Source: DAOPYU01 sp942493245 (GTDB lineage: Bacteria > Sumerlaeota > Sumerlaeia > UBA8349). From it: DNA of 64,000 bases. Below are positions 50,525-57,654 of this stretch, in pieces. Below the pieces are notes generated by a model. It was given only the letters and a program-made list of their open reading frames with translations, ran no database searches and was not told the origin of the DNA. Made by a program: the position numbers and the translations under genes. The stretch is from contig OW818685.1 of the NCBI GenBank assembly GCA_942493245.1, positions 3,348,001-3,412,000 of the forward strand. Direction: 5' to 3'. Position 1 is the stretch's first letter. Every line of letters begins with the position of its first letter.

Positions 50525-51147
50525 AACAGAACAACCCTCATGGCCGGAAATATACCCCGAGCCATCCGGCTATGCAATTGTCAAATGGGAGTATTCGAAA
50601 GAAGACAACCTGCGCCGCTGTCGCATTGCAGAAGAAATCCACGCGTTCCCAGAAACATCGAAAACAGAAAAATCACTGGATGTGATAAGCAATTATTCAG
50701 TGAATATCGAGCCTCTTGCAAAAATCTTTGCTGCTTACCGGCTCAAAGGCATTGCTGTTGTTCTTGAATCCCGAAGGGATTCCCCTTGAGTAGCCGTAGG
50801 TGACCGAAGGGAACCTACGGAATATGTCCCCATAATAAATCGAACCCCGAAGGGGTTCCCCAATCATTGATTTCATTTTCGTTGGGGCACCCCTTCTGGG
50901 TGCGAAATATGCAATTCCTTCTCCGTGGGTTCCCTTCTGTCACCCACGGCTGGCTTACAAGCCTGCGAAGCAACTGATCGGGAGGCCCCTTCGGGGCCAC
51001 CTGAATAGTATCGAACCTCTGCAAAAGTCGAAAAAAAGGCGATCTGAGCGGTAAAGTGTAAATGAACATGCATTCTCGCCAAGAAATCTCCCCGTTTTTT
51101 CTCAGCTTACCCAATTACTTTTGCAAAAGGCTCTCTCTATTGAATTT
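50525..51147. other. 623-bp gap holding a hairpin-rich element
   Basis: No protein gene is supported. The left 240 bp are featureless; hairpins fill 50767-50998; the right end is AT-rich and adjoins the recombinase-kinase gene's stop. The region is flanked on both sides by minus-strand genes. Confidence 0.5.
50767..50998. repeat. Two inverted, diverged copies of a three-hairpin repeat
   Basis: Left unit: AATCCC-GAA-GGGATT (50767-50781), CCGTAGGT...ACCTACGG (50794-50820), AACCCC-GAA-GGGGTT (50843-50857). Right unit, inverted: GCACCC...GGGTGC (50887-50903), CCGTGGGT...ACCCACGG (50923-50949), GGCCCC-TTC-GGGGCC (50984-50998). The reverse complement of the right unit contains AGCCGTGGGTGACAGAAGGG, against AGCCGTAGGTGACCGAAGGG on the left, so the halves are homologous. 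Confidence 0.8.
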
Positions 51148-52917
51148 TCAATAATTACCATAATAGTACTTCCGCCAGATCTGCGGCAGAAAACTCCGGA
51201 TATTGTTGATCACATAACCCAGCATGCGGATTTCGAGCCGGGCAATGCGCTGACGCGCCTCCTGAATCTGCTCCCGTTGCGTCCGGCGGGCACGCAACAG
51301 AAACAACATCCCGTCGCTCTTCGCGCCCACACTCAACGCATCGGTAGCCGTCAAAACCGGCGGCGAGTCCACGATAACCAACGAATAATGTTTGCGCAAC
51401 TCGGTAAGCAGGCGCGTCATGCTCTCGCCATCGAGCAACTGGGCGGGATTCCACTCGCTGGACGTGGACATCAGCAAATGGAGCCCCCCCTCCGTGCGAA
51501 CCAGACAATCCTCCAGTACCGCCTCCGGATTCTCCGCCGCCAGCAACCGGTTCACCCCGGCGGGACTCGTCACGCCCAGGTACCGGTGAATTTTCGGATG
51601 CCGCAAATCGCAATCCACCAGAACCACCCGGTCGTACAGATCCTGAGCCAACGTCAAGGCCAGGTTGACACACGTCAGCGTCTTGCCTTCCCCCTGCGCC
51701 GAACTGCTCAGCACCACCACCTTGCCAAGCGACGCATCCGCATCGGGCAAAGAGCTGAGCGTATGGAGCAAATTCTTGCCCAACAACCGGTACTCTTCGC
51801 AAATGTGGCCCTTGGGTTCATAATAACTCGTAATCCGAGAATCGGGACGCAATGCAATCTCCGCAATCCGTTCGACAAACGCCGGGTCACGCTCCGGACC
51901 CGGAATCAACCTTTCGGGAAGAGCGCGCCGTGGCAGACGTCGCCCCGGGTGGCCTCGTCCCCCCACCCCGCCCAGAACATTGACAACCGGCTCTTTCCCT
52001 TCTTCGCGGTTACCTTCCCGCAAATGCGCAGACCCGTCCGGCAGATCTCCCTCCGTCCGCTCCGCCCCCTGAAAGACCGTATGCCCGGTCGGGTTTTCCG
52101 GATGCCCCCCGACTTTAAAAACGGGCGTCTCCGTATTGGAAAGGAAACCGGAAACCATCACGACAGCGTCCGGCGATTCGATATCCCACTCTTCCTCCGA
52201 ATAGGCCGCTTCAACGCCTTCCCCGTCGGTACCATCTTGTTCTCTCCGGCAGATTTCCTGTTCCTCCCCCACCGGATCACCCACCAAAACCTTACGGGCT
52301 GTTTTTCTTGAACTCCGCGAACCGCTCTGCTCCGCTCGATCCTTCTCCCAACCCTCGAACGGATTCGCAGAAATCAGATGCTGCTCGAACGCCCTCTGGA
52401 AAAGAGAACGAAGCACTGAAATCACTCGGGTTGCCGTAGAAGAAGACGCTTGAAGCGAGGCGCGGAATTTCGCAATCTCCGATTGCGAAATCGTCTCGAG
52501 CCGTCTATCCCCCCAGACCGGTTGCAGATACTTCCGATAGACCCGCCGGTACGCCACCGCCGTCGAGGCGGCAAACCGGGTCTCGATATCGGGAAAAACC
52601 ACCGCTTCCCAGAATGAACCGAACAGAAATTCCTTGCTCCTGCCCGAACGCTTTCGCTCCGGGGGGGGGGCTCCCTCGCGCGCCTGAGTCAAGGCTTCCC
52701 GCGCAGCCTCGCGCGCGGCCTCCGGCGACATCTCCGGCCACGATCCAATCCGCCGCCGGTATTGCCGTCCTTTCACCCTGTAGTACACCATAAAAACAAA
52801 ACGCCCCGCCGGGGTCAATTTGACATAGAAGCCGTTTAAATCGGCATCCCAGATCAATTGATCCTTTGCACGGGGTTCCAAAGTCTCCAGAAATGTCTGC
52901 GAAAGCCTGGTCTTCAT
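51148..52917 (-). CDS. Chimera: tyrosine-recombinase DNA-binding domains fused to a bacterial tyrosine kinase
   Basis: A 589-residue protein in one uninterrupted frame. Residues 1-85 form an integrase arm-binding (DUF4102-like) domain: LIWDADLNGFYVKLTPAGRF, VFMVYYRVKGRQYRRRIGSW, SPEAAREAAREAL. Residues 97-190 form a SAM-like core-binding domain: AYRRVYRKYLQPVWGDRRL, ISQSEIAKFRASL, LRSLFQRAFEQHLISANPFE. The recombinase catalytic domain (R-K-HxxR-Y) is absent. Instead a ~150-residue polar linker leads to a BY-kinase of the CpsD/Wzc type: SRITSYYEPKGHICEEYRLL, Walker A SSSAQGEGKT (K412), Walker A' VVLVDCDL (431-438), Walker B SLVIVDSPP (512-520), and a C-terminal tyrosine cluster YYYGNY. No exopolysaccharide genes or transmembrane modulator are near. 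GAGGTGG precedes the ATG. A DNA-bound autokinase is the likeliest reading (inference). Confidence 0.85.
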   Translation of the reverse strand: MKTRLSQTFLETLEPRAKDQLIWDADLNGFYVKLTPAGRFVFMVYYRVKGRQYRRRIGSWPEMSPEAAREAAREALTQAREGAPPPERKRSGRSKEFLFGSFWEAVVFPDIETRFAASTAVAYRRVYRKYLQPVWGDRRLETISQSEIAKFRASLQASSSTATRVISVLRSLFQRAFEQHLISANPFEGWEKDRAEQSGSRSSRKTARKVLVGDPVGEEQEICRREQDGTDGEGVEAAYSEEEWDIESPDAVVMVSGFLSNTETPVFKVGGHPENPTGHTVFQGAERTEGDLPDGSAHLREGNREEGKEPVVNVLGGVGGRGHPGRRLPRRALPERLIPGPERDPAFVERIAEIALRPDSRITSYYEPKGHICEEYRLLGKNLLHTLSSLPDADASLGKVVVLSSSAQGEGKTLTCVNLALTLAQDLYDRVVLVDCDLRHPKIHRYLGVTSPAGVNRLLAAENPEAVLEDCLVRTEGGLHLLMSTSSEWNPAQLLDGESMTRLLTELRKHYSLVIVDSPPVLTATDALSVGAKSDGMLFLLRARRTQREQIQEARQRIARLEIRMLGYVINNIRSFLPQIWRKYYYGNY

Positions 52918-53338
52918 GAAGTTTCCACCTCGATTGATCTAACCAGGTTCAGGTAGCAACTAATCCCCATCAAAAATATATCAAGTAGCGCCATCAGAGA
53001 ACAAGAAAAATCGTATCCCCTCTATTCAGAATCTTTCATATTGCTACCTGATGGATTCGATGAAGAACATAAAATACCCGGCGCTCATCTCAGAGCAAAG
53101 AAGGGAATCCGACGCCATAAACGCTCCATACTGATTCATTTGCAGTTACAATCGAAATCCTTTTCCAGAAAACGATTCGCGTCCGAAACCCGCCATTCGA
53201 AATAAAAAAAAGTCATCCCCACGCGCATTAAGTAGCGCATAAGTAGCATTTCACACCTGCGGGTTTCCTATGAAGGAAATCGCGTAAGAGACTCAAAATC
53301 AATAATATAGAAATTGAAATGATCGAATTAAAGGTCTC
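52918..53338. other. 421-bp AT-rich upstream region of the chimera
   Basis: No gene is seen. Base composition is clearly AT-richer than the flanks. It must contain the chimera's promoter and carries the repeated GTAGC-type motifs described separately. Confidence 0.6.
52949..53248. promoter_or_regulatory. Repeated GTAGC motifs upstream of the chimera, candidate binding sites
   Basis: TCAGGTAGCAA (52949-52959) and its exact reverse complement TTGCTACCTGA (53041-53051) form an 11-bp inverted pair 81 bp apart. AAGTAGCGC occurs at 52983-52991 and 53230-53238, and AAGTAGC again at 53241-53247. Five copies of the core GTAGC in 300 bp resemble arm-type site arrays of integrases. Confidence 0.5.
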
Positions 53339-54475
53339 TCAGTGAATCTGAAGGAGCGCGCAAGTCAGATATGACGTCTCCGGCATCTCCATCAAAACCG
53401 GGTGGTCAAGGGGAGCGCCCCGCAATTCCAGAATCGTCACCTGCCGCTGCGCCGACCGTGCAGCCCGCTTGAGCATTTCCAGAAAAAGAGACATATCCAC
53501 CGGTTGCGAACAGGACGACGAAATCAAAAACCCACCCGGCTCCACCGCCTTCATACCGTCGCGATTCAACACCAGGTAAAGTTCCAACGCTTTACTGGCA
53601 GACAAACGTCCCTTGGCCAGTGCGGGCGGGTCGAGACACACCACGTCGAACCGCGCCCCGCTTTTCAACAACCGTTCCACCGGGGCACACTCCAACTGAC
53701 ACCGGTCGCTTCCCCCGTTCAAGGCCACATTGTGCCGTGCCCAGTCAATCGCGCGCTGCGACGTGTCGGCACCCAGAACCGAGGCCGCTCCGGCCCGAAC
53801 TGCCCGACAACTCCACTGACCGATATAACAATGCCCATCGAACACCCGCGCACCCGGCGCCACTCGGTCCAGCAACCGGCAATTCTCCCGCTGATCGAGA
53901 AAAAGCCCCGTCTTCTGTCCCGCCGACAGCGCAAACCCCAGTCGCACGCCATCGAGCGTAACTTCTATTTCCTCTGGTACGTCTCCAAATACCTGGTGAG
54001 CGTTCCGATACTCGAAAAGCACCCCCTCCACCCCGTTAAATCCCAGAAACACATCCGCCAGAATCTGAGCAAACGGCTCATAGAACCCGCAGGAGGTACG
54101 GACCGACACCACGGCCCCAAAACGGTCGGCCACCAGTCCCGGCAGCCCGTCGCTTTCCCCATGCATCCACCGGTACACCCGGCTTTCCGGGAAGAAACGC
54201 TCCCGCAGCCGCAACGCGGCTTCAATACGCTCCCGGAAGAAATCCTTCTCGACCTCGTGGGCCTGACGGCACAAAACCCGGACGGCAATCCCCCCCTCGG
54301 CCTGATAGAACCCGCGTCCCACCAGTTTCCCGTCGTGGCTGTAAACATCGGCCAGTTCGCCATCCGTCAAGGAGGCCGGAAGCCAGGCAAATTCATTGCG
54401 GTAGGCCCACAAATGGCCACGCAACAACCGGCGCTCCTCTTTGGGCTTCAAGACCGCTCGGGCAATGGCGCACAT
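53339..54475 (-). CDS. rlmI: RlmI-like 23S rRNA m5C methyltransferase
   Basis: A 378-residue SAM-dependent RNA methyltransferase of the RlmI (YccW) family, whose E. coli member makes m5C1962 in 23S rRNA. The N-terminal PUA domain (AVLKPKEERRLLRGHLWAYR, VYSHDGKLVGRGFYQ) leads to an EEHEE-type middle region (YRWMHGESDGLPGLVADRFG). The Rossmann domain has GQKTGLFLDQRENCRLL, VFDGHCYIGQWSCRAVRAGA and LDPPALAKG. The catalytic-cysteine region is LISSSCSQPVDMSLF, as in RlmI. The ATG at 54475 has AAGGA upstream; an in-frame start at 54553 would add non-homologous sequence across the clpP terminator. Confidence 0.88.
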   Translation of the reverse strand: MCAIARAVLKPKEERRLLRGHLWAYRNEFAWLPASLTDGELADVYSHDGKLVGRGFYQAEGGIAVRVLCRQAHEVEKDFFRERIEAALRLRERFFPESRVYRWMHGESDGLPGLVADRFGAVVSVRTSCGFYEPFAQILADVFLGFNGVEGVLFEYRNAHQVFGDVPEEIEVTLDGVRLGFALSAGQKTGLFLDQRENCRLLDRVAPGARVFDGHCYIGQWSCRAVRAGAASVLGADTSQRAIDWARHNVALNGGSDRCQLECAPVERLLKSGARFDVVCLDPPALAKGRLSASKALELYLVLNRDGMKAVEPGGFLISSSCSQPVDMSLFLEMLKRAARSAQRQVTILELRGAPLDHPVLMEMPETSYLTCALLQIH

Positions 54476-54516
54476 GGCAGACCGTCCTTTTGTGTGGGGC
54501 TGGGTTTCGTGAATAG

Positions 54517-54541
54517 AAAAGCCCCCACGCAGGGGGCTTTT
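54517..54541 (-). terminator. Terminator of the tig-clpP operon
   Basis: AAAAGCCCCC (54517-54526) and GGGGGCTTTT (54532-54541) form a perfect 10-bp stem with a five-base loop. It gives a TTTT end on either strand and lies 49 bp past the clpP stop. Confidence 0.8.
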
Positions 54542-54589
54542 CAGATTGAACACAGAAAACGTGGAACGAACCGAAACCGGCCTTCCCGA

Positions 54590-55174
54590 TTATTTCTCGC
54601 GCTTGACCATCACCTCGTCCAGCAGACCGTATTTCTTGGCCTCATCCGCCCCCATGAAACAATCCCGGTCGCTGTCCTTGGCCACCTTGTCCGGTTTCTG
54701 TCCCGAGTGTTCGGCCAGAATTTCGTTCAGGCGCTTCTTGTAACGCAGGATTTCGCGCGTCTGAATCTCGATGTCGGAAGCCTGTCCCTGAAATCCACCC
54801 GCCGGCTGGTGAATCATGACCCGCGAGTGGGGCAGGGCAAACCGCTTCCCCTTGCACCCCGCCGCCAGAAGCACCGCCGCCATCGAAGCCGCCTGTCCCA
54901 CCACCATCGTCGAAACATCCGGCTTGATGAACTGCATCGTGTCGTAAATCGCCAGCCCAGCCGACACAACACCCCCGGGACTGTTGATGTACAGCGTGAT
55001 ATCCTTGTCCGGATCGTCGTACTCCAGAAACAACATCTGAGCGACAATCACGTTGGCCACCTGATCGTTGATCTCGGAACCGAGGAAAATCACCCGATCC
55101 TTCAACAATCGGGAATATATATCGTAGGAACGCTCGCCGCGTTCGCTTTGTTCGATGACGATGGGGACATACAT
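54590..55174 (-). CDS. clpP: ATP-dependent Clp protease proteolytic subunit
   Basis: A 194-residue serine peptidase that forms the tetradecameric ClpP barrel. The catalytic triad is S97 (VVGQAASMAAVLL), H122 (MIHQPAGGFQGQ) and D171 (KDSDRDCFMGADEA), at the same numbers as E. coli ClpP. The N-terminal segment VPIVIEQSERGERSYDIYSR and LYINSPGGVVSAGLAIYDTM are standard. It follows tig by 31 bp, the common tig-clpP order, but the usual clpX is replaced by rlmI beyond a terminator, so the unfoldase must be encoded elsewhere. Confidence 0.98.
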   Translation of the reverse strand: MYVPIVIEQSERGERSYDIYSRLLKDRVIFLGSEINDQVANVIVAQMLFLEYDDPDKDITLYINSPGGVVSAGLAIYDTMQFIKPDVSTMVVGQAASMAAVLLAAGCKGKRFALPHSRVMIHQPAGGFQGQASDIEIQTREILRYKKRLNEILAEHSGQKPDKVAKDSDRDCFMGADEAKKYGLLDEVMVKREK

Positions 55175-55205
55175 AGTAGCGGGTCGCTCCCTGGCTTCTT
55201 CCGTC

Positions 55206-56597
55206 TTACTCGCTCTTGGGCTTGGGTTCCACCACCGAAATGGTGTTCTTTTCCATCAGATAATCTTCCACCTTGCGACCCAGAAGTTCGTCCTTCAAAC
55301 CATCGAGACGCTTCTCAGCCTCAAGACGCGCGCGCACCGCCAGCGGCTTGCGCCCCTGCGCCTTGGCCAACCGCTCGATCTCCTGATCCACATCCGCATC
55401 GCCCACAACCAGCTTTTCCTTCTTGGCGATTTCCTCGACCAGCAGCATGCTCTTCACGTCGCGCTCGGCCTGCACCCGCGCCACTTCCATATACGCCTCC
55501 GTGTTGAACCCCATCTTGGCCGGGTCCATCCCGAACATGCGCAACTGATTGATCTGACGCGATACATTCTGGTACTGCTGCGCGTTCACCAGCGTCCTGG
55601 GAGCGCTGAAGGCGTTGACTTCGATCAGGTGGTCGAGCACCTTGTCCACCACCTGGCGGCGTTTCTGCGAATCGGCCTGCGACTCCTGCGTCTCACGAAC
55701 ACTCTTGCGCAGGTCGTCCAGCGTCGCATAGTCGCCCAGATCCTTGGCAAACTCATCGTCCAACTCGGGCAGGATGCACTCCTTGATCTCGCGCACCGTC
55801 ACCGTATAGGTATCCACATAGGTCTCTTCTTCCCCTGTGCGGTTCTTGACCGTACGCGACACCTTCTGCTCAAACGTTTCACCCGGCTTTTTGCCCACCA
55901 GGGCCTCGGCAACCTCGGTCAAAAGACTCTGCTGCGGGTCGCGCAGGAACATGTTCTCCTGACACAACGACTCCATCCGCTTGCCATCCGGCCCCACCAC
56001 CACGATGTCCAGCGCGGCACCATTGCCCTTGGCGTACCCCTGAGCCTTGTCCGCCACCGGTTCGTAGGTGGCATTGCTCTTGCGCAACTCTTCCAGGCGC
56101 GCTTCCACGCCCGCGTCCGTCACCGCCGCCACCTCGACTTCGTAGGTGCCATCGGTGTAGCCCTGCACATCCACCGTCGGGCGCACCTCAATGTCAATCT
56201 CGAGCGCCACGGGCTTGTCCGCTTCCACCTTGCTGTCGTGCAGAGTCGGTTCCCCAACCACGTTCAGGGCATCCGCCTCGATAATCTGTTCCGTCACACT
56301 GGCGGCGATCTCGTTCAGGGCATCCTGTTCCGCGTCTTTGCCATAGCGGGTCTTCAGAAGACTCACCGGCGCCTTGCCCCGGCGGAACCCTTCGACGATC
56401 ACCGTTTTACGCAGCGATTGGAGCACCTCTTCCAGTTTTGTTCCGAGGATTTCAGGAGCCACCTCCACGCAATAACGCTTGACGGAGCCCTCCTCGTCCT
56501 TCACTTCCCCGCGCGTGAAGGCAATCAACTCCTTCTGCTCGCTCTTCGCCTGCTGCTCCCCGGCGGTCTCCTGGGCGACATCCTGCTTTTCCGACAC
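55206..56597 (-). CDS. tig: Trigger factor
   Basis: A 463-residue ribosome-bound chaperone. The N-terminal ribosome-binding domain contains TVIVEGFRRGKAPVSLLKTR (signature GFRxGKxP). A peptidyl-prolyl isomerase-like domain is at about 165-250 (YAKGNGAALDIVVVGPDGKR), and the C-terminal helical arms follow (ILPELDDEFAKDLGDYATLD to VEDYLMEKNTISVVEP). The start is GTG at 56597, supported by GGAG seven bases upstream; the ATG at 56651 would add arginine-rich non-homologous sequence. The PPIase part is rather divergent. It heads the tig-clpP operon. Confidence 0.96.
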   Translation of the reverse strand: MSEKQDVAQETAGEQQAKSEQKELIAFTRGEVKDEEGSVKRYCVEVAPEILGTKLEEVLQSLRKTVIVEGFRRGKAPVSLLKTRYGKDAEQDALNEIAASVTEQIIEADALNVVGEPTLHDSKVEADKPVALEIDIEVRPTVDVQGYTDGTYEVEVAAVTDAGVEARLEELRKSNATYEPVADKAQGYAKGNGAALDIVVVGPDGKRMESLCQENMFLRDPQQSLLTEVAEALVGKKPGETFEQKVSRTVKNRTGEEETYVDTYTVTVREIKECILPELDDEFAKDLGDYATLDDLRKSVRETQESQADSQKRRQVVDKVLDHLIEVNAFSAPRTLVNAQQYQNVSRQINQLRMFGMDPAKMGFNTEAYMEVARVQAERDVKSMLLVEEIAKKEKLVVGDADVDQEIERLAKAQGRKPLAVRARLEAEKRLDGLKDELLGRKVEDYLMEKNTISVVEPKPKSE

Positions 56598-56974
56598 GTT
56601 CGATCTCCTGCGGGGAAACGCGCACACCACAACGCCACCCCGTCCTCTCATGATTTAGCTCCGCCCCGGAGGGTCGGGAGACAATTATAGACAACACACC
56701 CTCGAATGCGAGACGCAAACCCATGCCCCGCACTCCCTGCATAAAAACCGTGTCCTGGCCACACCTTCCGGCCCAGAACACATGGTAACGTAGTCTAATG
56801 GGGAAAACGAGGGGAATCAAGCACTTTTTACGGAAAATCTCGGCGGACTCAATCTCCGAAGTAAACCGTTTTCAGGCATCTACGCGAAACACCTCAAATC
56901 GGAGGAGTTCCTCAGAAGCCCGATTCGCCCCACTTGTCCCCCCACATGCCTCCCCCCAACTCTTCTTCATCCGC
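56598..56974. other. 377-bp gap upstream of tig
   Basis: It holds a candidate -10 box for tig on the minus strand (TATAAT, 56684-56689) with no good -35 at 16-18 bp. The rest, on the side of the SxtK-like gene, shows no recognised element. Confidence 0.35.
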
Positions 56975-57193
56975 TCAAAAAAGCGTGTAAATAAAAGGCA
57001 AAGCGCCGCCAAAATGCGCGCCCAGAACCAGCAGCAACCCGAACACCAGAAACAGAATGATGATGGGCAGCATCCACCACTTCTTGTTCTGCATCAGGTA
57101 ATCCCAGAATTCCCCCACCAGACCCCGCCGCCGGGCCGACGGCCCCGGACACCCCGGATCGGATTCGGAACGATCAAATTGCGGATCGGACAT
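56975..57193 (-). CDS. SxtK-like small membrane protein (DUF5989)
   Basis: A 72-residue protein with one transmembrane helix (MLPIIILFLVFGLLLVLGAH) after the family motif GEFWDYLMQNKKWW, ending GGALPFIYTLF. These features match DUF5989 proteins, named SxtK in saxitoxin clusters. GGAGAAAGAAAG precedes the ATG. It lies 22 bp after an SxtJ-like gene and downstream of a carbamoyltransferase, the conserved order of this triad. Function is unknown. Confidence 0.85.
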   Translation of the reverse strand: MSDPQFDRSESDPGCPGPSARRRGLVGEFWDYLMQNKKWWMLPIIILFLVFGLLLVLGAHFGGALPFIYTLF

Positions 57194-57215
57194 CGGACTT
57201 TCTTTCTCCTCGATC

Positions 57216-57629
57216 TCAGAATTGCCGTTCGTAGGAACGCACATCCGTGCGGTGCTCGAGGGGAGTCCAGTAACTCTCGCCTGCCGGTTTGCGCCGACGC
57301 TGCAAAGAATCTTTACCCCGGGCGCGCAATACCAGCGCAATGGGCGTCAACACCCCATAATAAACCAGCGCCATCACCACCGGCCCCACGACATAACCCA
57401 ACGCCAGCGCCAGCCCCATCCACCCTTTATACACCCACAGCCCCACCCGAGGCACGCACAAAACCAGCAATTCCACCCCCACCCCAACACCCGCACAGCC
57501 GTAGAAAACGCCCATCCGCCCCAGCCGCCAGGCCAGAAAGGCCCCGAAGAGCGGAAACAACACCAGCAGCGTCAAGCCGAACTTGCGCAATTCCCGGCGG
57601 GAAGGTTTCCAATTGATCGCAACCAGCAC
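57216..57629 (-). CDS. SxtJ-like membrane protein
   Basis: About 137 residues. After the family motif INWKPSRRELRKFG come two or three membrane helices (LTLLVLFPLFGAFLAWRLG; FYGCAGVGVGVELLVLCV; ALALGYVVGPVVMALVYYGV) and a polar tail with RGKDSLQRRRKPAGESYW. GTG at 57629 is preferred to GTG at 57638 because GAGGA lies nine bases before the former and touches the latter. It sits between the carbamoyltransferase (25 bp upstream) and the SxtK-like gene. SxtJ proteins have no assigned activity. Confidence 0.83.
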   Translation of the reverse strand: MLVAINWKPSRRELRKFGLTLLVLFPLFGAFLAWRLGRMGVFYGCAGVGVGVELLVLCVPRVGLWVYKGWMGLALALGYVVGPVVMALVYYGVLTPIALVLRARGKDSLQRRRKPAGESYWTPLEHRTDVRSYERQF

Positions 57630-57654
57630 GTTCTTCACTCCTCACATCAAACGC

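Noticed and set aside
51148..52917. Active tyrosine recombinase marking an integrated element
   Set aside because: None of the catalytic residues (R, K, HxxR, H/W, Y) follow the core-binding domain, and no tRNA or attachment-site duplication was seen.
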